Positions 45,988-55,613 are shown, counted from the first letter of the stretch. The stretch: DNA of 62,075 nucleotides from an uncultured marine group I thaumarchaeote (GCA_902514095.1 CABXPS010000001.1:1-62075), one strand, 5' to 3'. The notes: generated by a model from the letters alone, not told the origin. Made by a program: numbers and translations.

Positions 45988-47433
45988 ATGAATCTAAAAA
46001 TCTCTGCCCTTGAATTTATTGAAGAAGCTAAAAACGGAAATATTTCTGTAGAAGAATTTGTCAGTACAACACTTGAAAGAATAAACTCTGTTGATGATAA
46101 ACTTCACGCATTTTTATCTGTAAATGATAATGTAATTGAACAAGCACATAATATTGATAAAAAAATTAAATCTGGTGAAAAAGTTGGAGATTGTTTTGGA
46201 ATGCCAATTTCAATTAAAGATAACATGTGTATTAAAGACACTAAAACTACATGTGCTTCAAAAATGCTTGAAAATTTTGTTGCACCTTATGATGCAACAG
46301 TAATTTCAAAATTAAAAAAACAAGATGCAATTTTCATCGGTAAGGTAAACATGGATGAATTTGCTATGGGTCTAACTACTGAATTCAGTGCTTTTGGTCC
46401 AAGTAAAAATCCGTGGAATATTGAACATGTTCCGGGAGGTTCATCTGGTGGCAGTGCAGTATCTGTTAGTTCCTACGAATGTATTGCATCGTTAGGTTCT
46501 GATACCGGAGGTTCTGTTAGAAACCCTGCTAGTTTTTGCTCAACTGTAGGGTACAAACCAACTTACGGATTAATCAGTAGATTTGGATTAATTTCATATG
46601 CAAATAGTATTGAGCAGATAGGACCACTAACTCGAACTGTTAAAGATACTGCATTCATGCTAAATCTAATTGCTGGAGTTGATCCTAATGATAATACCAC
46701 CGTAAACAACAACAATGAAAATTATCTGGAAAATATTGATTCAGGCATTGAGGGTAAAAAAATTGGAATAATTACTGAAATGGTTGGAGATGGAATTGAC
46801 CCTGAGGTAATGACTGCTACAAAAGAGGCAATTTCAAAACTTGAAGGGTTAGGAGCAACATGCGAAGAAGTATCTTTGGAAATGGTGAAATATTCTGTTG
46901 CAGCATATTATACCATTACTGCTACTGAAGCTGGAAGTAATTTAGCTAGATATGATAATTTGAGATATGGATATGAAATGCCTGTTGAAGGTTATGAATT
47001 TAATTCATACATATCAAAAGCTAGAAAAAAGTTTGGACCTGAAGTTACACGTAGAATGATCATTGGAGGCTTTGTCCCATCTGCAGGTCATGCTGGCAAG
47101 TATTTCCTTAAAGCTATGAAAGTAAAAAGTAAGTTAACTAAAGAAATCAATGAGGCATTTAAAAAATTTGATTTATTGATTGCTCCAACAGTGCCAATTT
47201 TACCATTTAAAATCGGAGAAAAAATTGATGATCCTGTTTCCTTATTTTTGGTAGATATCAATACTGTTACAGCTAATTTGACTGGTAAACCTGCCATTTC
47301 AATTCCATTTAAAATCGTTAATGGGTTACCAATTGGAATTCAACTAATGGCAAATTCAATGAATGATAAAATGCTATTGCAAGCAGCCCATGCATTGGAG
47401 AAATCTGTTACTTTACCGGAGGTGCCAATATGA
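45988..47433 (+). CDS. gatA: Asp/Glu-tRNA amidotransferase subunit A
   Basis: Amidase that releases ammonia from glutamine for Asn- (and Gln-) tRNA formation. 481 residues; Ser-Ser-Lys catalytic set in SIKDNM, PGGSSGGSAV and GSDTGGSVRNPAS. gatB overlaps the stop by 4 bases, so the subunits are made together. Confidence 0.96.
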   Translation: MNLKISALEFIEEAKNGNISVEEFVSTTLERINSVDDKLHAFLSVNDNVIEQAHNIDKKIKSGEKVGDCFGMPISIKDNMCIKDTKTTCASKMLENFVAPYDATVISKLKKQDAIFIGKVNMDEFAMGLTTEFSAFGPSKNPWNIEHVPGGSSGGSAVSVSSYECIASLGSDTGGSVRNPASFCSTVGYKPTYGLISRFGLISYANSIEQIGPLTRTVKDTAFMLNLIAGVDPNDNTTVNNNNENYLENIDSGIEGKKIGIITEMVGDGIDPEVMTATKEAISKLEGLGATCEEVSLEMVKYSVAAYYTITATEAGSNLARYDNLRYGYEMPVEGYEFNSYISKARKKFGPEVTRRMIIGGFVPSAGHAGKYFLKAMKVKSKLTKEINEAFKKFDLLIAPTVPILPFKIGEKIDDPVSLFLVDINTVTANLTGKPAISIPFKIVNGLPIGIQLMANSMNDKMLLQAAHALEKSVTLPEVPI

Positions 47434-48836
47434 CAAAAATTGGTTTAGAAATTCACTGTCAATTAACAAATTTAGAAAGTAAATTATTTTGTTCATGTAA
47501 AGCAAATTATCGTGAATTTGAACCAAATGAAAATATCTGTCCTGTATGTGCCGGAATGCCAGGAAGTTTACCTAGATTAAATCAAGAAGCAGTAAAGAAG
47601 GCAACAATAATTTCAATGGCTTTGAATTGTTCAACACCTGAAAAAATTGCATTTTTTAGAAAAAATTATTTTTATCCTGATTTACCTAAAAATTTTCAAA
47701 TTACACAATTGAATATTTATGGTGATACTAGTGTTGGAGGTTCTGGAATAATCACTGTTGGTGATAAAAAAATTCGAATAACTCGAATTCAATTAGAAGA
47801 AGATCCTGGAAGATTAATCTATGAAGGAAGTTCTTCAAAAAATCAAATTACATTGGTAGATTATAATCGTGCAGGCACACCCCTAGTGGAAATTGTGACT
47901 GAACCTGATTTTGAAACTCCAAAGGAAGTACGGGATTTCCTCAACATATTGTCAGATTTACTCAAAAACCTAGGTGTTGCAGACCCAAGTTTAGAAGGAG
48001 CAATGAGGGCAGATGCTAATGTGTCAATTGAGGGAGGGAATAAAGTTGAAATTAAGAACATAGGATCTTTTCATGATTTAGAAAAAGCAGCACATTTTGA
48101 AATTACAAGACAAGAAAGTTTGCATGATAGAGATATAGCAATTGTTCAAGAAACACGTCATTGGGATGATAGACGAAAAATAACCGTATCATCACGTTCA
48201 AAAGAAGAAGATTTGGATTATCGTTATTTTCTTGAAGGTGACATACCATGGGTAAAAATTAATCCTGAAATTAAAACAGAATTAAAATCAAAAATGCCTG
48301 AAAGTATTAGTTCTAAAAAAGAAAGATATGTTACAAAATATCAAATTCCAGAACAAGTTGCAGATGTTTTATCATCAGATAAATTTTATTCAGATTTATT
48401 TGAAGAATCCCATTCAGAATCAAATGCAAAGGAAGTAGCCAATATCATAACAACTGAATTAATGGGATTAGAAGATACTAGAGAAAAACGAGAATCTTCC
48501 AAACTTACTGCAACCCATTTAAAAGATTTAGCAGATGCAATTCAATCAGGAAAAGTCTCTCGTAATTCATCAAAGAATGCTTTACATGAAATTTTAAAAA
48601 CAGGCAAAACCGTATCACAAATAATTTCTGAATTGGATTTAGGTAATGTATCGGATGAAAGCGAATTACTAAAAATTATAGAAAAAATAATTTCTGATGA
48701 ATCTGAAGCGGTAGATCAGGCAAAATCTAATCCCCAAACAATCAATTATCTCGTAGGTAAAGTAATGCAGGCTACTAAAGGAAAAGCTGATCCTACATTA
48801 ACATTAAATTTATTGAAAAAGCAAATTGGCATATGA
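47430..48836 (+). CDS. gatB: Asp/Glu-tRNA amidotransferase subunit B
   Basis: Binds the mischarged tRNA, phosphorylates the aspartyl or glutamyl group and amidates it. 468 residues: IGLEIHCQL start, zinc-type Cys set (FCSCKAN, ICPVCAG), EEDPGRLIYEG, and the C-terminal YqeY/helical tail (AIQSGKVSRNSSK, VGKVMQATKGKADP). Coupled to gatA upstream and to the small gene downstream by 4-base overlaps. Confidence 0.96.
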   Translation: MTKIGLEIHCQLTNLESKLFCSCKANYREFEPNENICPVCAGMPGSLPRLNQEAVKKATIISMALNCSTPEKIAFFRKNYFYPDLPKNFQITQLNIYGDTSVGGSGIITVGDKKIRITRIQLEEDPGRLIYEGSSSKNQITLVDYNRAGTPLVEIVTEPDFETPKEVRDFLNILSDLLKNLGVADPSLEGAMRADANVSIEGGNKVEIKNIGSFHDLEKAAHFEITRQESLHDRDIAIVQETRHWDDRRKITVSSRSKEEDLDYRYFLEGDIPWVKINPEIKTELKSKMPESISSKKERYVTKYQIPEQVADVLSSDKFYSDLFEESHSESNAKEVANIITTELMGLEDTREKRESSKLTATHLKDLADAIQSGKVSRNSSKNALHEILKTGKTVSQIISELDLGNVSDESELLKIIEKIISDESEAVDQAKSNPQTINYLVGKVMQATKGKADPTLTLNLLKKQIGI

Positions 48837-49096
48837 TGGATTTATCCTTAGAAGATATTGAATTTATTAAAATTCTTGCCACATCAGACTCAACTATTTT
48901 ACAAACAGGCATGAATAATGCTACAAAAAAGAGATTAAATGACCGTGTAGGCATGATTTTAAGACAATATTATCAAGAACATACCCAAAATACAGGTACA
49001 CAATTGACTGAACAGTTAATGAAATATGGTATTACTGAAGATGATGGAAAATCTGCAATTGCATGTGCAAGACGTCTTGGAATAGACATATCATAA
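48833..49096 (+). CDS. small protein coupled to gatB, 87 aa
   Basis: ATGA overlap with the gatB stop, so it is translated with the amidotransferase. Helical, acidic start (LSLEDIEFIKILATSD), a middle likely DNA/RNA- or protein-binding helix (KKRLNDRVGMILRQYY), and LGIDIS end. No family recognised. Position suggests a role linked to GatCAB, for example assembly or tRNA handling, but this is only inference. Confidence 0.75.
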   Translation: MMDLSLEDIEFIKILATSDSTILQTGMNNATKKRLNDRVGMILRQYYQEHTQNTGTQLTEQLMKYGITEDDGKSAIACARRLGIDIS

Positions 49097-49142
49097 ATTA
49101 AAAAAATCTTTTTACGTTCTTGAACATTGAAAAAATTGAAAC

Positions 49143-51068
49143 TTGTCTAATTTTGAATTTATTCCAAATATAGATCAATTTAACAATTCAAATATTTTTC
49201 AATTTATGAAAAAACACAACATATCATCCTTAGATGAATTATCTATAAAATCTAAAAATAATTTAGAGTGGTTTTGGGAATCTGTTGATAAGGATATTGG
49301 AATAATTTGGGATGAACCATATACAAAAACATTGGATATGTCAAATGGAATTGCCTGGTCTAAATGGTTTGTTAATGGTAAAACAAATATGTATAAATCA
49401 TCTGTAGAAAAATTTACAAAACAAACTCCAAATAAAATCGTATATCATTTCATATCTGAAAATGGAATAGAAACTAAATTATCTTATTTTGAATTAAATT
49501 CAAAAGTTTCAAAACTTGCAAACGGTTTAAAATCATTGGGTGTAAAAAAAGGAGACATAATTGCAATTTATCTACCAATGATAGAAGAAGCAATTGTATC
49601 AATATTGGCAGCAGCTAAAATTGGTGCAATTCAAACTATTATTTTTTCTGGATATAGTTCAGAATCATTACAAATAAGATTGCAAGATTGTCATGCCAAA
49701 ATATTACTTACGTCAGATGGATTTAATCGAAAAGGAAAAGACGTGTCCCAAAAAACAACTATTGAATCTGCAATCATAGATACAGATATTGAAAAAATAA
49801 TCATGGTATCTTATATGGGAATTGATCAATATAAAAAATCAGAAAAAATTCAATTTTATGATGAATTGATATCTAATCAAAGTGATTCATGTGATACAGA
49901 AATTATGGATTCAGAAGATCCTTTATTCATTTTGTATACGTCTGGAACAACTGGAAAACCTAAAGGAGTTATTCATACACATGGTGGCTTTTCTGTTTTT
50001 GCAGGCCATCAGGCATCATATTTGGTAGATATTCATCAAAATGACACGTTATTCTGGCCTGCAGATATTGGTTGGATTACAGGGTTAGTTTGGAATGTCT
50101 ACGGGTTATTGATCATGGGAGCAAGTGCAATAATCTATGATGGTACTCTAGATTATCCAACTGAAGATAGAATATGGCAAATATTATCAAAACATAATGC
50201 AACAATATTTGGAATTTCACCAACAGCTGTAAGATTATTTAAAAAAAATAATGCTCAACCACTCAAAAAATACTCATTAGATAAATTACGAAATATTCCA
50301 ACAACTGGAGAGCCATTAGATGAGGATTCATGGTGGTGGCTTTTTGAAAAAGTTGGAAATAAAAAAATACCCATAATGAATTTATCTGGAGGGACAGAAA
50401 TTGGGGGCGCTATGCTATCTGTATTTCCAGGAATGAAATTAAAACCATCCACAGTTGGTATTCCAGTACCTGGAATGAATTTAGATATTGTTGATGATGA
50501 TGGAAATTCAGTACGTGAAAAAAATGGATATCTTGTGATTAAATCTCCATGGCCAGCAATGACTAGAGGATTATTACATGATGATGACAGATACATCCAA
50601 ACATACTGGTCAAGATTTGAAAATATATGGTTTCATGGCGATTATGTTTTTGCAGATTCAGATAATTTATGGTATATGCATGGCAGAACAGATGATGTGA
50701 TTAATGTGTCAGGTCACAGAATGAGTACATCTGAAATTGAACACATTGTAATTTCACATAAAAAAATATCAAATGCTGCATCAATTTCTATTCCAGATTC
50801 TATAACGGGGGAGGCAATTGTTGTATTTTTTGTTGCAGATAAGAAAAATTATACTGATTTAGAATTTGAAGTAATTGAGCATATTTCTAAAAGAATTGGA
50901 AAAATTGCAAAACCAAAATATGTTTTTCAATTATCAGATCTTCCAAAAACACGTACAGGAAAAATTATGCGTAGGTTATTAAAAGCAAAATTAATGGGAG
51001 AAGAATTGGGAGATGTATCATCATTAGAAAATCCAGAAATTTTAGAGGAAATAGGTAAACTAAATTAA
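49143..51068 (+). CDS. acyl-CoA synthetase (AMP-forming), acetyl-CoA synthetase-like
   Basis: Activates a short-chain acid with ATP and CoA. 641 residues. ATP/AMP motifs in order: YTSGTTGKPKGV near residue 265, WPADIGWITG, NLSGGTE, WFHGDYV, GRTDDVINVSGHR, and the catalytic Lys in TRTGKIMRR. TTG start. Substrate could be acetate, propionate or acetoacetate; the sequence does not settle it. Thaumarchaea use several such enzymes around the 3-hydroxypropionate/4-hydroxybutyrate cycle. Confidence 0.93.
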   Translation: MSNFEFIPNIDQFNNSNIFQFMKKHNISSLDELSIKSKNNLEWFWESVDKDIGIIWDEPYTKTLDMSNGIAWSKWFVNGKTNMYKSSVEKFTKQTPNKIVYHFISENGIETKLSYFELNSKVSKLANGLKSLGVKKGDIIAIYLPMIEEAIVSILAAAKIGAIQTIIFSGYSSESLQIRLQDCHAKILLTSDGFNRKGKDVSQKTTIESAIIDTDIEKIIMVSYMGIDQYKKSEKIQFYDELISNQSDSCDTEIMDSEDPLFILYTSGTTGKPKGVIHTHGGFSVFAGHQASYLVDIHQNDTLFWPADIGWITGLVWNVYGLLIMGASAIIYDGTLDYPTEDRIWQILSKHNATIFGISPTAVRLFKKNNAQPLKKYSLDKLRNIPTTGEPLDEDSWWWLFEKVGNKKIPIMNLSGGTEIGGAMLSVFPGMKLKPSTVGIPVPGMNLDIVDDDGNSVREKNGYLVIKSPWPAMTRGLLHDDDRYIQTYWSRFENIWFHGDYVFADSDNLWYMHGRTDDVINVSGHRMSTSEIEHIVISHKKISNAASISIPDSITGEAIVVFFVADKKNYTDLEFEVIEHISKRIGKIAKPKYVFQLSDLPKTRTGKIMRRLLKAKLMGEELGDVSSLENPEILEEIGKLN

Positions 51069-51097
51069 ATATTTTATGAATAATATTGATAGAAGAT

Positions 51098-51167
51098 CAA
51101 AACCACATGGTTACCAACGGGTAACGAAGCATAACGCCAGTTTCACAACCTACTGTGTTATGTTTTG
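51098..51167 (+). ncRNA. candidate three-way-junction small RNA
   Basis: CAAAA 51098-51102 with TTTTG 51163-51167 closes two hairpins: GTTACC 51110-51115 with GGTAAC 51120-51125 (loop AACG), and CATAAC 51130-51135 with GTTATG 51157-51162, extended by CAGT 51138-51141 with ACTG 51152-51155. TTTTATGA at 51072-51079 gives the right promoter spacing. It lies just after the acyl-CoA synthetase gene, so it could instead be its 3' end. Confidence 0.5.
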
Positions 51168-51322
51168 GAATTATTTGATTTCTATCTAAACATAGTATGG
51201 AATTATGGAATAAAAAGATGGTTTTAAAAAAATTAACAATTATTCAATTTTTTCGTTTAAATTTAATATTTGGCTAATTCTTCAATCATATAATTAATCA
51301 ATAATAAAAGACAATACATTTC

Positions 51323-51466
51323 ATGTCTGAAGAATCGCAAAAAGTTTGCAAGGACTGTAATCATGAAGAAAGTATACATGATGTACTTCGAGAACCATAT
51401 GGACGTCTATGTACTGGATGTTTAGATGGTGGCAACAATGATCCATGTAGAAATTTTTCTCAATGA
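51323..51466 (+). CDS. Cys-rich microprotein, 47 aa
   Basis: Five Cys: VCKDCNHE, LCTGCLDG, DPCRNF; two Cys-x2-Cys knuckles make a compact zinc ribbon. Regular spacing supports real coding. Function unknown. Confidence 0.6.
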   Translation: MSEESQKVCKDCNHEESIHDVLREPYGRLCTGCLDGGNNDPCRNFSQ

Positions 51467-51544
51467 TTACAGTTTTTTTTAATTGTAAATAGAAGGATTG
51501 AAAAATATTAGAAAAATTTTATATAATTTAGATGCTATTATGTT

Positions 51545-51700
51545 ATGATGATTTCATCGGTAGATAGTGAAAAAGTTATCACAGAATTTCAAAAAAAAAT
51601 TGAGACATTTAGTACAATGAAGCAATTAACATTTCTAGAGAGAAAAGAATTAATTTTGAAAGGAAATGAGACTCTAAAACGCCCTAGTTATCATTTGTAG
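51545..51700 (+). CDS. hypothetical helical microprotein, 51 aa
   Basis: Frame starts MMISSVDSEKVITEFQ and is predicted helical. TTTATATAA at 51518-51526 lies about 24-26 bases before the two adjacent ATGs, a clear leaderless promoter, which raises the chance that it is real. No known family. Confidence 0.5.
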   Translation: MMISSVDSEKVITEFQKKIETFSTMKQLTFLERKELILKGNETLKRPSYHL

Positions 51701-51852
51701 TGAGGACATTATTATGAAATATGATCATGGTTGATACATGGTTATTGGAAAATATGTTCAATAAGATATTGAATTTAGGTTTAGAAAATTCACCCCTTTG
51801 ATATCTTCTTTTTCACTTTGGAGCAATAATTAAAATTTCATGATCTGAAATA

Positions 51853-53211
51853 TTGAGATTCATTGTTGATCAACAAGTAGAAGACATTGAGATGCCTGAG
51901 AACCTTAAATTAAACACATTTTTACAAGAATTTCATTCAGATTGTACTCATTCTGAATGCAGATTTGGATTTTATGGTTTTGCCTTTGGTCAATCTCCAT
52001 TCCCCGTACCTAAATTAATTCAAGACGCATTAATCAAAAATGTAAACAAAGGACAATATGCAGCAGTTCCCGGCGTGCCTCAATTAAGAAATGCGATTTC
52101 AAAATACAACAAACATTATTTTGGAATTGATGTGGCACCTGAACGAATCTATGTAGGCCCTGGAACTAAAGAGTTGATTTTTAATCTTTTAGAAATTTTA
52201 CATGGAACCGTGATTTTACCAACACCTGCATGGCTTGGATATTTGCCGCAAATTAGATTTTTGAAGAAAAATTTTCATATGTTACCTTCACGTGCAAATG
52301 GAAAAATCGCTCCAAATGATCTTAAACGCTTAGCATTAAGATTACAAGACAGGCAAAAGATCCTAATTTTAAATAATCCCCATAACCCAACTGGAATGCT
52401 TTACAATAAATCAGAATTAGAAGAAATTGCAGATGTTTGTAGAGAATTAAACATTACAGTAATTTCTGATGAAATTTACGCTCAAACTACATATGATTTC
52501 TCAAAATTTGTCAGTATGGGAAAAATCTATCCTGAAGGAACTTTTGTTACAAATGGATTATCAAAATCTCATGCTGCAGGAGGATATCGATTGGGATATG
52601 TGGTATTTCCTCAACATGCAGTTGATCTTAAAGCTCAATTCAAAAAAATCCTTGCAACTGAATATACTGCAGTATCTACTCCAATTCAATATGCTGCAAT
52701 TGCAGGTTTTGAGATTAGTCATGAAATGGATGAGTATTTCAAAATTACAAGAAATATTCACAAAATTATGGGGGAATACACTTACAATAGATTGACTGCA
52801 ATTGATGGAATAAAAGCTACGAAACCGGAAGCAACATTTTATCTTTTAGCTGATTTTAATGCATATTCGCCTGAATTACAAACAGCAAAAATCACTACAT
52901 CTCAAAAATTATCTGAAGCCTTAATTGTTCATCCTTATCACACTGCAATAGTTGGGGGAGATAGTTTAGTTTTAGAAAGAACTGACTTTAGTGCAAGAAT
53001 AGCATATGTGGATTATGATGGTGCTAAAGTTTATGATGCATATCAGAAACAAACTCCAAAAACACATTCTGAAAGAATTGAATTTGTTCAAAACAATGCC
53101 CCTAAAATTGTTGCAGGATTAACAATGCTTGAAAAATTCTTTGAGGCTCTCAAAAAAGATGCAGTTGATGAATTAATGTTGTTAAAAAATAATATGAGAA
53201 TACCAAATTAA
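51853..53211 (+). CDS. class I/II PLP-dependent aminotransferase
   Basis: 452 residues, somewhat longer than usual, with a TTG start (an internal Met at residue 16 is an alternative). Fold-type I motifs: NNPHNPTGMLY near residue 175, SDEIYAQTTY, and the PLP lysine in GLSKSHAAGGYRLGY. Probably an aspartate- or alanine-type aminotransferase; substrate not determined. Confidence 0.92.
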   Translation: MRFIVDQQVEDIEMPENLKLNTFLQEFHSDCTHSECRFGFYGFAFGQSPFPVPKLIQDALIKNVNKGQYAAVPGVPQLRNAISKYNKHYFGIDVAPERIYVGPGTKELIFNLLEILHGTVILPTPAWLGYLPQIRFLKKNFHMLPSRANGKIAPNDLKRLALRLQDRQKILILNNPHNPTGMLYNKSELEEIADVCRELNITVISDEIYAQTTYDFSKFVSMGKIYPEGTFVTNGLSKSHAAGGYRLGYVVFPQHAVDLKAQFKKILATEYTAVSTPIQYAAIAGFEISHEMDEYFKITRNIHKIMGEYTYNRLTAIDGIKATKPEATFYLLADFNAYSPELQTAKITTSQKLSEALIVHPYHTAIVGGDSLVLERTDFSARIAYVDYDGAKVYDAYQKQTPKTHSERIEFVQNNAPKIVAGLTMLEKFFEALKKDAVDELMLLKNNMRIPN

Positions 53212-53222
53212 TAATTCAATTC

Positions 53223-53273
53223 CAGATAAACAATTACCGCCTTGGGTTACAAATCTAATTGTGTAGGTATCTG
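53223..53273. ncRNA. possible hairpin RNA
   Basis: CAGATA 53223-53228 with TATCTG 53268-53273 and CAATTA 53231-53236 with TAATTG 53256-53261 form an interrupted 12-bp helix around a GC-richer loop. No clear promoter; may belong to the 3' end of the aminotransferase message. Confidence 0.35.
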
Positions 53274-53336
53274 AATACAAAATTACACTAGATGACATGA
53301 TTGTCTCAATTGAGAATTTAATAAATAATTTTTTAA

Positions 53337-54569
53337 TTATTTAGATCTTTTTCTAATTTGTCGTGCAACCATTGGTAAAAAGGCACCAACATCAGATACA
53401 ATTCCAAGAGCTTGCCATGTGCCTCTATCCATCAATTTAGTTACTGTTGGTTGACTAATATCCACAACAATTACTTTCACACTAGCTGGTAACATATTTC
53501 CTGTTGCAATAGAATGAAGCATAGTGGAAATCATGATTACCATATCTGCATCTTTGAGAACTTTTTTGTATTGCCTTTGAGCTTCAGCCACATCAGTAAT
53601 TACATCAGGTAAAGGACCATCATCACGAATAGAACCTGCTAAAACAAATGGAATTTTATTTTTTACACATTCATACATTATGCCTTTTGTTAATTTTTTA
53701 CTTTTAACCATGTTGGCAATTGATCCTGCTTTAAACACCGCATTGATGGTATCCATATGATTTCGGTGACCATGATATGCCAATGTTGCATCTTTAACAT
53801 TCATTCCTAATGAAGTTCCAAGTGTTGCATATTCGATATCATGAACAGCTAAAGCATTACCTGCTAAGACTCCATCAATGTAACCTGATCTAATTAATTC
53901 AGATACTGAATCATCAGCACCAGTATGTACAATTGCAGGACCTCCAACAATTATGATTTTTCCACCTTTCTTTTTTGTATTAAAAATATCATCAGCTACT
54001 TGTTTCGCAATATGCTGAGTTGGTCTTTCACTAGAGCTAGAACTTCCCATGAATTCAAATACATTGACACCTTCTCTTGGACGTTCAGGAGGGGTAATTT
54101 TAATTCCATCCTCACCAACAATAATTTGATCATTCTTTTTTACATCACGTACTGGAACACAAAACGCTTTGTTTCCTTTTACAACAATACATTTGTCCAT
54201 CATCATATTTTCAACTGAAATCCATTTTCCTTTAACAAAAACTTGAGTATGATTATTTGTAGTGCTGTAAAAATTATCTGGCATAACAAAATTTTTTGGT
54301 GATTTTTTTAATTTAATTTCTTTTTGAATTTTTGATACTGCACCTTCTCGATATATGGTATTTAGAATTTCATCTAAATGAGATTGATTTCTTCCCGTAA
54401 CCGTTAATCTTGCATAAGAATGATCTTTTTTCTTTGTTCCGATATCCATTTCTTCAACATTAAATTCTCCTTTCAAATCCATGATTTTATCAAAAATTTT
54501 AGTGAGAATTGAAGAATCTATCAAATGACCACTAACTTCAATTTCCTGAGAAAATTTACTCATTTTCAT
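53337..54569 (-). CDS. LOR/SDH-family enzyme (TIGR00300-like), possible ornithine cyclodeaminase
   Basis: 410 residues. N-terminal ~100-residue LOR/SDH-type domain (SQEIEVSGHLIDSSIL ... YARLTVTG), then a Rossmann-like C-terminal domain (KIIIVGGPAIVHTGADD, AGNALAVHDIEYA). This family includes the archaeal ornithine cyclodeaminase that converts ornithine to proline, the best guess for its role here. The Met at residue 3 is an alternative start. Convergent with the aminotransferase gene. Confidence 0.85.
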   Translation of the reverse strand: MKMSKFSQEIEVSGHLIDSSILTKIFDKIMDLKGEFNVEEMDIGTKKKDHSYARLTVTGRNQSHLDEILNTIYREGAVSKIQKEIKLKKSPKNFVMPDNFYSTTNNHTQVFVKGKWISVENMMMDKCIVVKGNKAFCVPVRDVKKNDQIIVGEDGIKITPPERPREGVNVFEFMGSSSSSERPTQHIAKQVADDIFNTKKKGGKIIIVGGPAIVHTGADDSVSELIRSGYIDGVLAGNALAVHDIEYATLGTSLGMNVKDATLAYHGHRNHMDTINAVFKAGSIANMVKSKKLTKGIMYECVKNKIPFVLAGSIRDDGPLPDVITDVAEAQRQYKKVLKDADMVIMISTMLHSIATGNMLPASVKVIVVDISQPTVTKLMDRGTWQALGIVSDVGAFLPMVARQIRKRSK

Positions 54570-54660
54570 ACTATTTCATAATGATAACTAAAGGTTTTCT
54601 TTGTATGATTTTATTAGAATTGACTTCAAGCTCTAAAATCATGTGTCTAAATCATAAAAT

Positions 54661-55008
54661 TTACACTGGAAGTATTACTTTTCCTTCAAATTTTTGAATA
54701 TTATCTTTTTCAAATATTTTTTCTAAATTCTCTTTTTGTAATTTTGTGACCCCTTGAACTATTGTTTTTGAAGAACCTGATTTATCAACTAAAGCAAGAA
54801 TATATCCACTATTATCAGTTAAGATAAAACCTGCAGATTCATCTACAAATGCATACAAATTTTCTTCGCCTACAGCTTGCCAAACATTAGATTTTGTATC
54901 AATTAGGGCTAATGCGGGCATTGCTTTACCATCAGTTATGGTATTGAGATATTCTCTGGCGGCTGCAACTCGTTTTTGGCCTAATTTTAGCGCTTGAAAA
55001 TATTGCAT
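54661..55008 (-). CDS. hypothetical protein, 115 aa
   Basis: Soluble alpha/beta protein; repeated short strands (ALALIDTKSNVWQAVG, FILTDNSGYILALVDKSGSS) suggest a PAS-, roadblock- or profilin-like sheet. No cysteines or signal. Family not recognised. Divergent from 55075 with a 66-base gap. Confidence 0.6.
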   Translation of the reverse strand: MQYFQALKLGQKRVAAAREYLNTITDGKAMPALALIDTKSNVWQAVGEENLYAFVDESAGFILTDNSGYILALVDKSGSSKTIVQGVTKLQKENLEKIFEKDNIQKFEGKVILPV

Positions 55009-55074
55009 ATTAATCAGATTATCTAGTTGTTATAAAAACATCACAAAAGATAGTTATAGAAATTATACATCTAA

Positions 55075-55374
55075 ATGGTATTGCCCTTAACAAATCCAGT
55101 CATAATAAAATTAAATGAAATTACAACAATGGTACAGGATAAATCAAAACTTACGGAATCTGAAATTAATGAAATTAAAATTATTTTTAAAGAATTAGTT
55201 GAAAAAAATGAGCGTTATGATTTGGATGAAATTGAATTTTGGTTTGAAAATGAAGGTAGTTGGAAAATAAAAGGACCAAGAGTACGCATAACCAATCTTG
55301 CAAATTATGTTCAAGACAAATATCAGCAAACAGCTCATTTGAGAATTATTTCAGATGATAATTGTGGTTGTTAA
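55075..55374 (+). CDS. hypothetical protein, 99 aa
   Basis: Helical N-terminal half (SKLTESEINEIKIIFKELVE) and a beta-rich C-terminal half ending in CGC. Unknown family. The stop shares TTAA with the convergent gene 55371-55613. Confidence 0.6.
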   Translation: MVLPLTNPVIIKLNEITTMVQDKSKLTESEINEIKIIFKELVEKNERYDLDEIEFWFENEGSWKIKGPRVRITNLANYVQDKYQQTAHLRIISDDNCGC

Positions 55375-55613
55375 GTTTCTAATTGCTCTAATAATCTACC
55401 AACAATTTTAGAATTTTCTTCCCGTTCATTTATGATATCTTGAATTCTTTTGTTATTTTTATCATCTTTTTGTATAATTTCAAAATATTCTTCATCAAGA
55501 TCATTGTTTGTTTGAAGTCGTTTTATTACCTCAAACAAGATACCTATAACTTGCTTTTGTGCATCAATTAATTGATCTTTTTCAGATTCAGACATTTTTT
55601 TATTTTCAGACAT
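55371..55613 (-). CDS. coiled-coil protein, 80 aa
   Basis: Heptad-like helical pattern throughout (QLIDAQKQVIGILFEVIKRL), charged, no cysteines. Probably a dimeric coiled coil. Shares its stop region with 55075-55374. Confidence 0.6.
   Translation of the reverse strand: MSENKKMSESEKDQLIDAQKQVIGILFEVIKRLQTNNDLDEEYFEIIQKDDKNNKRIQDIINEREENSKIVGRLLEQLET

Noticed and set aside
53925-54218. 97-codon plus-strand frame
   Set aside because: Opposite-strand shadow of the LOR/SDH-family gene.
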